64,000 nt of DNA, taken from assembly GCA_030248215.1 (NCBI GenBank), contig JASANG010002204.1, positions 1 to 64,000 of the forward strand, in the 5' to 3' direction. Below, one piece after another: positions 22,164 through 32,560 of this stretch. The number at the start of each line of letters is the position of its first letter. Positions within the stretch are counted from its first letter, which is position 1. Source of the DNA: Enoplolaimus lenunculus (taxonomy: Eukaryota; Nematoda; Enoplea; Enoplida; Thoracostomopsidae). The notes under the pieces were generated by a model. That model worked only from the letters and a program-made list of their open reading frames with translations. It had not been told where the DNA came from and did no database searches. The translations under genes and the position numbers were made by a program.

Positions 22164-25100
22164 GTAAGAGTGGCGGCATTGGTTTTGACGAATTTGACGC
22201 CTTCTAAAACGGCATCCAGCGCTGTACTAGACATTCAATGGTGGTATCAACCCTAAAAATTTTGAAAAATCTCTTGGGTTAACATGTTTCGTTCTCCTCT
22301 TATATTGCATATAGCCTAGAACTCAACCCAAGTTTGAAACACTAAAACTTGTATCTTTCCTTGAAAACCCTGAACATTGTTTCGTTCACTCAGTGGCCAG
22401 CCTGAAATTGGTGCACGACTTGGCTTACATTACCGGACAGCACTGTAAACCAATTTTATTAAAATAAGAATATCTCAATTTCTGGCTCCCTTCGGAGCCG
22501 GACGGCCTTGCACGATAAAACTGGGGCCTGTCTCGAAATATACATATAAACTGCGTCTCACCAGGCTTCGTTGACAGTGGGGCCAAAGTTGTGGTGCTCA
22601 AAATTGAAAGCTTGCTTTTACCGTATGATTTAACACAAGACTACGCCTAGCTTCAACCTCGCTTTGCTCGAGAAGTTTCAGTAATTGAGAGGCTTTGATG
22701 TCAAAAAAACCAAAAGTGCCTTGGGATTTAATATATACTTAATAAAAACAAGTGTGGTTATTCCACGCCCAAACTTAAATTTAAAAATATTTGAATTTTA
22801 AGGTCCAAAATTCTTCCATTAGACTCAAAATTTTTGTCAAAAAAATCAGGCCAATTATATACCATTTGACACAGGTTGCGGAGCTAAGACGAATTGTGAA
22901 ATTTTCCACAATCAGACGTCTGGCTAACGAGTTTTTGCCAAGTAACTAAATTTGGCGTCGAACCATGATCGTTTTCAGCGCGCCAAATCAGTTACTTCAC
23001 AACAACTTTTTAAACAGACTTCCGATTGCACAAAGTTTAACACCACTCCAGTCAGCTCTGCTAACTGCGTCATATGATATATAATTTGTCAAGTTGTCGG
23101 AAAACGATTTTTGGGTTCCAAATGGCTGAATTTGCGGCCCTAACAATCGCATTTTTCAAAAATTCAAACTTGGGCATGGAATGATCAGGAGATGTCATCA
23201 GACGCTCAAATATGCAAAAAGTTTCAAAATGCAAACGTTTTGAACAAACGCCGGCAATGAGTGGGATAACCGATCACTTGACAAAGATTTAACTTTTTCC
23301 ATTGTTTCCGGAAAAAATGGAGAAAAAAGTCATTTTTTCCGACAATAATTTTTCCGGAAAAAAACATCCTGGTGCACACTGTGTGTATTGTCGCGTACAC
23401 TATTTGCACCTAGTTGCTAATAGTACGCTATGAAAAAAAAGAATTAAAGTATCACCAAAATATTTCAAGTGTTCCAGAATAGATATAAATCAGAATGGTT
23501 GATGGATCGAAGCACATTTTACAATATACATACATATATGTATATGTAGATACAAATATGCATCGAAATGGTTTTTAATTTTTCCACCCAACGGATTTTA
23601 GCCGATTCAGTTGTTTTACCGCTACTAATTACTTCCTAGGGTACTCCAGTCATGGTTCTAAAGCCACAATTTACACCTGTAAATAGCAAAAGGTGTCTCT
23701 ACAATTTGAAATACACCTATTTCCTATACTTCTCTAAGAATGGAAAAGGTTTTTCTATCCAAACACAGTTATACAAGATTTTTCGCAATTTATTAGCCAG
23801 AATTTAGTATTTGCAGACTGCAGCTTGGACTCGTTTGCGTGCGCTGATCGTTGCGTCAAACTATCGCAGCGATGTGATAAAGTTCGCAATTGTCCGAATG
23901 GCGAAGATGAAAAAGGCTGTAGTACGCTATAAAACAATTGAATACAATTTTCCCTATAGTTGTTTTTGAGTTACAAATGTTAAAAAATTATGTATTAGAC
24001 TAAAGTTTCGAAAACAGGGTAACCATCGCGTTTTGCGTTTTTATAGCTAAATTTTGTAAAACACGGAATTTTAATAAAATGTGCTGATTGCTATTTTATA
24101 GGCTGTGCTGACTATCTTGCGCTCGGAGATCAAATAAAGTTATGTGACGATTTTGAAGATTGTGTTGATGGGCTGGACGAAATTAATTGCCGTAAGTTTC
24201 TAATATGAAGCCATATCGAATTAACAAGCGTAGGTTTGTAACAGAACTAATTGTCTGTCATGGTAGATACTTTATAAACCTTCGAATCAGTGAATCAGTG
24301 TGCACTAATATATACATCTTCACAAAAGGTTGTGTTTAGTCTAACCTCATAGTTTCTCTGTTTCCCAGTGAGCGGACCATTCTAATTAACATGAACTATC
24401 AGTAGAAGACAACGCAAATCAACTGTGTGACACACCATATGGTAAATCAAAGCATGGTGGACCAAGCATATATTCTGCGACGCATCTTTTGTGTAATGTA
24501 AAGTTTAACCCGCCAAATCTGCCCAATTTAGGCCTGGCCTTATATAAGCTTAATCATAGACTCATGCTTAAGGTAACGATTTAAAAGCATTTATAAATTG
24601 GTAGCGATGTATTTTTGGCAGGGCATAACTAAAAGTCGAATCAAGATTTCAGAACCAATCTAAAATCACTGCCAGCATGGCCGACTCCAGAGTTTAGTCA
24701 TGGTAATACTTTATATTTTAAGCTGGAGGTTGTGATTCTGATCAGTTTCGTTGCTGGAATAGTCGGAGTTGCATTGACACTCATTTAGTATGCGACGGGC
24801 TTATAAATTGCGCAGATGGTGAAGATGAAAAACATTGTGGTAAAAAGCATTGTATCATGCAGGGTGTAAGTAACCGTTGGTAAAAAGAACCCGGATAGTT
24901 AAAAAGCAACATTTGGTCAACAACGTTTGCCGGAGCCGAATGTGAAAAAAATTAGGTTCTCAAAAAGGACGTGGAATTCATTAATTATAACAGTAATCTA
25001 TAATGCTTTAATGGAAGGTTGGTTATTAAAGCTTCTTTACTATAGCATACGGCAATTAAAAGCTTAAAATTCGCTGCAGAGACATGCAGATGCATAAAAC

Positions 25101-28100
25101 AACGCAACTATTTTGAAATACGAAAACTTGTGAGAGTAATACTCGCCTAATATATTAGGTATGTAATAGTTTTTATTTAATAATTGTTATCAGTCCAAGT
25201 TGAACTGCCTTTTTAGCGAAGCGCAGCCTGCTCACATCCCAAAGTTTCGAGCTTTTGTTTTGCGACCCAAAAATACGCACAGTATTAAAAGGTGTTTAAT
25301 TGCTGTTTTTCCTGATTTAATAAGACACTGAGCATAACTTAGAACACCTGATATGCTAATTATTCAGTAAGTGGCCGGTCATATAGCAAGTTTGGCATGG
25401 TGTAAATATCGCATGTGATTTTCCCATACCTCAAAACATATTAGTCCGCAACGTTGGTATGTTGAAATGAATAAAATATCGTTTAATACCATAATAAGCC
25501 CTGTTGCGAGTATTAGCATGAATAGTATGTTAATTACCTAGTTCAATCAAATTCATCGTCACCAAGAACTCTCTAATGATTAAATCAGTTCGCCTGTAAT
25601 AAACCTTATAGCGATATATTGAAAAAAGTCCTTGTTTAAGTTTGACTAAATATGTAAATAAGCCTGTAGCTAATCAGCGGCTTTGAATTTTTAAACTCCA
25701 ATGTAATATTTATCCCCACGTCTCTAAACAAACAAGTTCATCAAAATCGGTTCATGGTTCGCGAGATTTGCTTCGTAAAACTCCGGGCTTCGCTAAATAC
25801 CTTTTTCTTCATATATATGCTTCGGGGGCTATTCGGCTAATCCTAGTGAAAACTAGTAATCGGGGGTGTTTTAGCGCGACTTGCACCTTCGCTGGAAGAC
25901 GCCGGGCAATCGACTTATTTCTCACATGGTTACCTGTTGGTACGTCGAAATGGTTATTGGTACTATTCATGCTATAACGGAACAGTCGATTCTACTTTCG
26001 CCGAAGATGCTTGTTATGCCTTAGGGTATCAGTAAGTTGTAAAATGTTCCGGCCAATGTTCCGATCCTGTCTTGGACAAATTTGACGACTCTTGCATGCT
26101 CCACCGTAGGCTTCGAATCAGGCTTAGCATTGGGTTTTCGAAAATTAACTAAAGCTTAAATTTTTAACTAATCATGACCCTGAATCTGAACCTAAGCCTT
26201 ATCATATTAAATACGGAATGAAACTGTGCAATATGCAATTTGTGGCAATATGATTTGAAGGAGAAAGTAGCAAATTTAAACGCTTCCCTATATTCACATT
26301 ATTAATATTTTCCATTATTGTTTAAAATAGTAGATACGTAATTTGGGCATCGTTCAGTTATTTTTGAGCAAATATATTTCATGTAAGCAAAAATAGAACG
26401 CATTAATCCGTGGCTACACGAAGAATTGTGCTGTGCTGCTTTGTTGTGAACATGTCGGTGGTTGAGAAATTGCTAATACTTTGCATTTTCAGACATTTAG
26501 ACAACTTCAACTCATTTCAAAGACCAATGCCGATCGACTCACGGGCATTTGGGTACGTTACGTTGTCGCAGCATGCTTTTATCTCGTCGGTTGCAACTGA
26601 TTTGTTTCGTCAAGCTAAAACCAGGTATAAGAATGTATTTCTTTTATTTTTCATATTTTAATTTTCGATTAAGAATCAAAATTGCAAGGCGTAGCCATTC
26701 AATTCCAGATGTCAATCAGGGATGGGCGTTGGCTGGCCGTGTGCAAGTGAGGGTGTGATTTCACCATTTTTGGCAATCTCAGCAGTGAAAATATATTGCT
26801 TAAGGGTCTCACACTGGCATCCTGTTAGCAAACCTGAAGCAGCCACCTCATATCCTCTACTTGCTGGGCCCCACCCTAAAGAGTGTCCCCCACCCTAACA
26901 AAAATTTAAACTAAAAAATTTGGAAAAATTTTGACCATCACAAGGGGTTCCCAACCCGGAGTTTTGGTTGCCTCACTCCAGCGTGCTCCGGTACTGCCTG
27001 TTAGGGTCTGTTATTCAGAAACCTCCATGCATACCTAAGTTCAATACATGAAGTTTGTCTAAACCTGTACCAGTTAAAAATGAGCTAAACTTTAGCGTTG
27101 AATTTTTATTTTTACTCAATTTCAGCTCAAATTGTGCTTCAGGAAATCCCGTTTATTTGTCTTGTTCTCAATTAAGTAAGTTCGTTGCAGAAGAAATTGG
27201 ATATATTTTAAGATGGTCGCATTGCATGCTCTTAACCGGTCGTGCCATTGTCTTTTTGCATTTAACCACTGACAAGCTTCAAACGTCAAATCTTCGTTAT
27301 AAAACAGTAAGATATTTGCCAACAAACAAACGAATGTTAATTTTAATGTTTTTAATACCCACTTCAGATATCATTAATTAACATTTGGTTCTGCAACAAG
27401 TAAAGAATGTCATCCGAGGTAGATATCCCACTAATATATGTCGTTGGCCAATCTGCTATTTTATGTATTTGAAGCGGAACCTAGGCTAGACTTCTATTGA
27501 ACTTATAGACCAATCAATCAGATTTATTATTTGTTCCGTCTCAATACCGGTTAGTTTTATACAACTGTTGTTTTGCTACATGTCACAATCGTCCATTTAG
27601 CCTTGGCCCAACGCCCAACTGCTATTTGCTCAGAACAGTAGATTGGCTTAAGCCAATTGGTAATTGGTATAAATGCCAGATAGACCTACGACATATATTC
27701 CACTGATTATTGATGCTATACACTTGAGAATACGGGCACTGGTTTCAGAATGTGGACAAGCGCCTCGCTGTGCTGCGCAGTGGGCCCGCATAGTTGGTGG
27801 ACACCGCACAGGTTTAGGATGTCAGCCTTCTCTCGCCGCTTTGTACAGTGACGGACTGCAGAAATGTATGGGAATTCTTTTGGATAAGCAATGGATTTTG
27901 ACCGCTGCCCACTGTTTTGCAGGGTTAGTGCCTGTTGCGATGACATTACTGATGCTCTGTAGTGGCATATTCAGGCGATTCGCAGACAGAGTATGTATAT
28001 ATACTGCCCGAAATTAAGCGATATGAAAGATAGTTAGTTACCTTTACCAGCTTTAAAGTAACTGATCAAAAACAATTTTTCTCGCTGCAGTCTCTTAGAA

Positions 28101-30544
28101 ACTCCGCTGGATATTGGTGTTATATTCTGTCTAACTTGAAATTTTAATTGCGGCTGAATGCCTGGCACAGTTCCGACTGCAATATCGGAAAACGTTATAT
28201 TTCTATTCAGAATTTAATTATGCTTTCTCGGGATCGCATTTTGGCGTAGAATAACAGTTTCAACTTTAACAGTGCTGCTATAATTGTAAAAATGTTTTTG
28301 TTGTAGCCCAGGTGACTTCAAACGATACTGGGTGGCGCGGTTTGGGTTCACTCGGCAGCACAGTTATTCACCCCACGAAATTGCTCGTAGGCTCGATGCA
28401 GTAATCTTTCATCCGGCATATACAGCTAAACCTATCGAAACTAACGACATTGCCATAGCCAGACTTGCCGATAAACTTCAATTCACTGATTATGTGTCGC
28501 CAGCGTGTCTAGATACATCGTGGGAAAATATTCGTCAAAGTGGCACCGTGGGAAAATTCCCACTATCGAATACAAGATGTACGGCTTACGGATGGGGATA
28601 CCGGGCTGAGTATCAGACTGAAAGTGGTGAGTTGGGCAGGACAGCGGTGCGTGAAACGCTTGCATACATTTGGCGCACAGTTGATATAAAGGCGTATTTC
28701 AGATTTGCACTTTCGTATGTCAAGTAAAGTCTGTGCCTCAGTTAATATTCATTAAAAAATTTTAGGAGCCCGAGTTAGAGTGCACTTTTAGATTACTTGC
28801 GCTAGCAGTCTGAGTTCATCCGAGTGGATAACGGAAGCGCAACTACAAGGCAGGCATTAACCCCGCTAGCGAAGCTGTGCCAGAAACCAAACGTAATTAT
28901 AGCATTAAATCCTGAAACAAAGTGTTGGTCTTAAAACCCGTGAACGCGGAATCCCGCCGTTTACTGTTGGTGCACTCATGGTGAAGCAAATGCTTCACCT
29001 GACCCACTCGTTCGTAAGCCCCTCGTTTTAGTTGTGCTTGACAATATTGTATACGTACTTAAGAAGACCACGCTTGTCGTGGCCAATGTCTGGGTCCATA
29101 TTCTCAAATGCATATAGCACCTATCATCAGTTAGTAATAGGTTTTCAAACAAACGAACTGGTGCAATTACAGATCTAAAAATTTGCACAGTAACAGAGAA
29201 AATCGAAAGCAATAAATATGTTGAATTTCAAACATCACTATTCTCTGCTTCGAAATTTACTAGGCCTATCACCAACTGGTAATAGGTGCTACACACATAT
29301 GAGGATACGAGCTCTGGATTGAGTTCTCTTTCTGCAAATCATTTGTCGTTATAGTGGACACACTCCGCGAAGTCGATCTCAAAGTGATTGATTTATCGCG
29401 ATGCAACCGGTCCGGAGTTTTCCAGGGTAAACTGTCAGCCGGACATCTTTGTTTGTCGCACGGATCGGGTATGAGAGACGCTTGTCAGGTACTACGAAAG
29501 CCCCTTAAATTTTATGAAAATATAAGTATAGTGGAGATTTAGAGACTCGTGTTCACTTCTCTCCGGCTTCTGGCTTGATCACAGTTTTAGGATTTTTAGT
29601 GATACGTAAAACCTCTTCGAAATCTAAAGCTCAGCCTTAGCGCACATGAAAATCTAGTTTTGGTTGTTCTTGAAAACTTATTATTTGTATTTGAGAGACA
29701 GTTCACGTTTCTGTTGCACAAACCAACAGCACATACAAGCAGACACATAGGAGATGTACGTAGTTTTAGCGAATTTCATGTTTAATTTGCAATTCTTATA
29801 ATTGATAATTTTGGAAACAAAACTTTGAATTTTTTCAACGTATGTTAGTATTCGTGTTTGCAAGTTAACTATAAACGCAGATAACACCTCATGTTAGCAG
29901 TAAAATTTTAAAAAATAAACACTAATTAACATTAATTAAGCCGAAAATTTGAAGGTTAAATTTAGGGTGACAGCGGTGGTCCTTTATTATGTCGTTCGCC
30001 TTACGATAATGGAACTTATTTGGCCGGAATAACAAGTACTGGATACGGATGTGGGCGTGAAAATGTACCTGGAGTATGGACAAACTTAACGCCATATTTA
30101 TCGTGGATCAAAGAAATGATATGTAAACATTAATGTACATAATCACAGTGGGTTTTTTCCAAAAATTTTGGGTCGATATTATATTCCACTGTACACCACT
30201 TTTGCCAGATTTCAGTAATGCAAACGTTTTTTAACACCGGAACCATTTACACATTTTATATTACAATCTTGAATTTTTTTAGTGTCATAATTATGTACTG
30301 GAAGTAGTGTTGCTTTGGATACCAAACCGTTTGAGCTGACAGCCATGAAATTTCACCAAATTTTTAACCATATAAATTATTATTATTTTAACATTTTTCA
30401 GTTTCTCCTGTCAATATGAAACACATCAGTCCTCTGACCTGCGAAGGGTTTCGTTGCCGACTGGGTGAATGTATTTTCAAATGGTTTCGATGCGATTACA
30501 ACCATGACTGCCCTGTGGATGGCTCTGATGAAGATCATTGCTGA
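22103..30544 (+). CDS. Secreted mosaic serine protease: LDLa x3 - SRCR - trypsin - LDLa (12 exons)
   Basis: Exons: 22103-22163, 23817-23921, 24102-24191, 24723-24839, 25875-26031, 26493-26624, 27126-27175, 27749-27923, 28307-28626, 29355-29488, 29966-30122, 30402-30544. Every junction is GT-AG and in phase, giving 546 residues. Order: signal peptide 1-18; LDLa 22-55; degenerate LDLa 57-85; LDLa 89-124; SRCR 143-234; peptidase S1 252-499; LDLa 513-546. The activation site is ARIVGG (Arg251), with Cys239 or Cys245 placed to tether the light chain to Cys of VSPACLD. The triad is His292 (TAAHC), Asp343 (NDIAI) and Ser450 (GDSGG). Asp444 at the S1 base predicts cleavage after Arg/Lys. Thr472 replaces the usual Trp215. 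The SRCR-Cys-RIVGG layout is that of the hepsin/TMPRSS/enteropeptidase group, but the N-terminus is short, like a signal peptide. Likely an extracellular zymogen; the substrate is unknown. A stop just past the exon 11 donor allows a shorter form. Confidence 0.85.
23817..23921 (+). CDS. Protease exon 2: LDLa module 1
   Basis: Acceptor atttgcag; phase 1 to phase 1. It encodes all six cysteines ([20 protein letters not shown]) with the acidic calcium cage NGEDE. The donor at tgta/gtacgc is weak but keeps the sixth cysteine. Confidence 0.85.
24102..24191 (+). CDS. Protease exon 3: degenerate LDLa module 2
   Basis: Phase 1 to phase 1, donor gtaagt. It keeps Cys1, Cys4, Cys5 and Cys6 and the acidic VDGLDE, but positions equivalent to Cys2 and Cys3 are not cysteine ([20 protein letters not shown]). 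The open frame and good splice sites suggest it is used. Confidence 0.75.
24723..24839 (+). CDS. Protease exon 4: LDLa module 3
   Basis: Phase 1 to phase 1. A canonical LDLa: [34 protein letters not shown], with a full calcium cage. Donor gtaaaa. Confidence 0.9.
25875..26031 (+). CDS. Protease exon 5: SRCR, first part
   Basis: Acceptor gttttag, donor gtaagt, phase 1 to phase 2. It encodes [18 protein letters not shown], then [10 protein letters not shown], matching the SRCR pattern GxVxVxxNGxWxxVC and AxxxCxxLGY. It begins about 75 bases after a dispersed repeat tail. Confidence 0.85.
26493..26624 (+). CDS. Protease exon 6: SRCR, middle
   Basis: Acceptor gcattttcag, donor gtataa, phase 2 to phase 2. 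Variable loop region of the SRCR domain ([20 protein letters not shown] onward). A short variant using gtacgt inside the exon is possible but also phase 2. Confidence 0.7.
27126..27175 (+). CDS. Protease exon 7: SRCR end
   Basis: Acceptor aatttcag, donor gtaagt, phase 2 to phase 1. It encodes [16 protein letters not shown], the closing NCxxxxxVxLxC pattern of SRCR domains, directly before the inter-domain cysteine. Confidence 0.85.
27749..27923 (+). CDS. Protease exon 8: activation site and catalytic His
   Basis: Acceptor ggtttcag, donor gttagt, phase 1 to phase 2. It encodes [16 protein letters not shown], then [11 protein letters not shown] with the catalytic His. The intron after the His is a common chymotrypsin-fold boundary. 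Confidence 0.9.
28307..28626 (+). CDS. Protease exon 9: catalytic Asp
   Basis: Acceptor ttgttgtag, donor gtgagt, phase 2 to phase 1. It encodes [22 protein letters not shown] with the catalytic Asp, [11 protein letters not shown] with the inter-chain cysteine, and [12 protein letters not shown]. Confidence 0.9.
28700..29354. mobile_element. Intron 9 with a MITE at 29095-29315
   Basis: Left end atattctcaaatgcatatag with cacctatcatcag; right end (inverted) gtatcctcatatgtgtgtag with cacctattaccag. Imperfect inverted ends of about 50 bp. Related ends occur at 41250-41290 (tattctcaaatgtatg) and 39228-39258. It sits 40 bases before exon 10. Confidence 0.7.
29355..29488 (+). CDS. Protease exon 10: S1 pocket base
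   Basis: Acceptor cgttatag, donor gtacta, phase 1 to phase 0. It encodes [18 protein letters not shown], then [17 protein letters not shown]. The Asp six residues before the catalytic Ser predicts trypsin-like specificity. Confidence 0.9.
29966..30122 (+). CDS. Protease exon 11: catalytic Ser, end of S1 domain
   Basis: Acceptor aatttag, phase 0. It encodes [29 protein letters not shown] and YLSWIKEMI. Donor gtaaac gives phase 1 into exon 12. Without splicing, the frame adds CKH and stops at TAA 30131-30133, a normal place for a peptidase S1 protein to end. Confidence 0.9.
30402..30544 (+). CDS. Protease exon 12: C-terminal LDLa module
   Basis: Acceptor catttttcag, phase 1. It encodes [33 protein letters not shown], then TGA right after the sixth cysteine. 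A complete LDLa with calcium cage; an LDLa after the S1 domain is an uncommon order. Confidence 0.8.
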
Positions 30545-31024
30545 TAAAACCATACTTGTTTTTAATTTCAAATTTTGTTTACAGAAAGCATTGTTTGTAG
30601 AATTCCAAGCGTAAAACTTGCTGATGTATTTTAATTATTTAAGCAAAGCCGATAATTTTTTACAACTCGCTGCAATCGCTCTTTCTTTGTTGCTTAACGC
30701 AGAACGAAACTCAGATCGTGTATGCTCATAGAACACTGGCAAACACGCTGCCGGTGTCGTGTACGATTCTTTCTCCCATATGAATCTTGCGTCTTTTGGA
30801 TCATTTTTGCCTTTATTTGATTCTTTCCCCTTTGGGATAGGTTTTTCTTGACGTTTTAAAGCCGTATTTTTATTAAGATTATAGTTGTAACCCCCCCCCC
30901 CAACCCCACAAAAAAAAACCCCACCCCCAACACACAAAAAACAATACCAAAAACACAACAACAACACAAAAAAAAAAATATCCTACAAAAAAAAAAAAAA
31001 ACCCAACAAATAAAATATCATAAT

Positions 31025-31120
31025 AAACAAGAGTAGGATTCAAATCGACGGCCTCATGTGTGGGAGGCGTTTACCAGCATCACTCCGTTTAGGAGCTTAA
31101 CGTTCGAGCCCGAGTTTGTG
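31025..31120 (-). repeat. tRNA-like SINE-type repeat (copy 2)
   Basis: The minus strand aligns throughout with copy 1 at 3354-3460: gggctcgaacg, agctcct, gtaaacgcctcccac and a B box (gatttgaatcct). Poly-A-rich sequence lies next to its 3' end at 30960-31020. Confidence 0.65.
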
Positions 31121-31264
31121 AGAAGAAGTTATGGGTTGCGGTATACTCGCTAAGCGGCGCTTCACGTTATCTCAACAAAATAATTTTACGAACCGCATGG
31201 TATCGTGAGGTAACGTGTGGCAAGTACCAAGCTAATGCAGTACTACTGGAGTCCTTCACGAATA

Positions 31265-31346
31265 TTTTGCAAGTGTTGCAGTCAGTCACAGGTTCGCGGC
31301 TCGAACCCACGAAGTATGAATTATCGGTTCGCTGTTCTAACCTCTG
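31265..31346 (-). repeat. tRNA-like sequence (degenerate tRNA or SINE head)
   Basis: Minus strand: A box tagctcagaggttagaac and B box gggttcgagccg at tRNA spacing. Acceptor ends do not pair convincingly, so a working tRNA is unlikely. Confidence 0.5.
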
Positions 31347-32127
31347 AGCTATGCACACTATCCGATATTTTTTATATACAAGGGAGGAGTGGGAGATTGC
31401 ATAAATTGACGGACCACTCTCATAATTTAGCTCCCAATTATTCACATTAGAAGTAACCTAAGCATCACTGTTTGAAATAAAGCTATGGTATTTCCTTGCT
31501 GTCATCATAAGTTCAGGTTTCGCTATGAGTACACGGCAACAAATTTCTTTAGTTTTGCACAACAGTTCGTATCCGAGTTTTTTTTTAATTTACCTTCAAA
31601 TTATTTGAACGACGAGCAACTGAACAAAAAATGTGCAGATTTTGTAAATCTTAAAATATTACAAGTATTGAAGGTCGCAAGCGTCGCCAGCATACGACCA
31701 TCATAAACCACAAAACCCAAACCATTTTCTGCAACACTGGTCGACTTCTGTGAGTCCAAAATTTTACCTGTCCCGTCTATAAATCTTCTTACCCCTTCTA
31801 CTAATAAATCGTGGTCGCAAGATTTCTATAGTAACTCGAGAAAAAATTTTATTCATACTGACACTTTTGTGACAATTTTTGACAAAATTGAACTATAATT
31901 GTGCGTATTTTTTTCAGAGAGAAACGGACGGCATTGCAGTACTTTTACCCGGGACCAGTGGCAGTTTTTTGTGAATATGTTTTGGCTTATCGAAACGAAT
32001 AATTTTTTTGTTGTTTTTTACGTTGCTTGTGTTCAAGATACACAAAAATGTTGTAAAATTTGAACTTTTTTCACAAAAAGTTGGTATAGAATTTTTTAAT
32101 TCAAAGCGTGGGTACTGCTTTTAATTA

Positions 32128-32560
32128 CTGTATTGACCCGAATAAGAGGGGGGTAATAAGAGGGGTTCCCCATTTTGAGTTCCAATCAATTGGAGTCCGT
32201 ATTCCTAATAAGAGTCCGTAAGCGGCCATAAACCCTAATTAGAGTCCATAAATGTCAATTAACCCTAATTGTAGCGCATAAATCACTCCAGGCCAAATAA
32301 TTTTAGTTCGGAACTTTAAAGCGTACTTAAATTTTGAAAGTAAATTCAAAAGTATAACCTTGTATTATCGCTCAAGCTATTGACACAAGACAAATAAACG
32401 TTTAATTCAACGAATAATTGCAGGATCGGATATATATCAGTAACGAAGGGCGGCGGAGCGCGGGTTAAAAATAAATAACAGTCCGTAACCGAATGACAAG
32501 GGGGTACCCTCTGGAGACACCAAATAAATATCAGTCCCCCTCTTATTCGAGTCACTGCAG
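32128..32560. mobile_element. TA-flanked MITE family M1, copy B
   Basis: Left ctgtattgacccgaataaga, right (inverted) ctgcagtgactcgaataaga, flanked by TA on both sides (32126-32127, 32561-32562). The interior is colinear with copies A and C (gagtccgta, tgtcaattaaccctaattg, ataaacgtttaattcaacg). Confidence 0.9.

Larger units (their letters stand above)
30545..32127. other. Repeat-rich stretch, no gene recognised
   Basis: It holds an A/C-rich low-complexity block (30890-31010, runs of c and a), tRNA-like repeats at 31025-31120 and 31265-31346, and AT-rich sequence. No clear polyadenylation signal was fixed for the protease gene. Confidence 0.55.
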
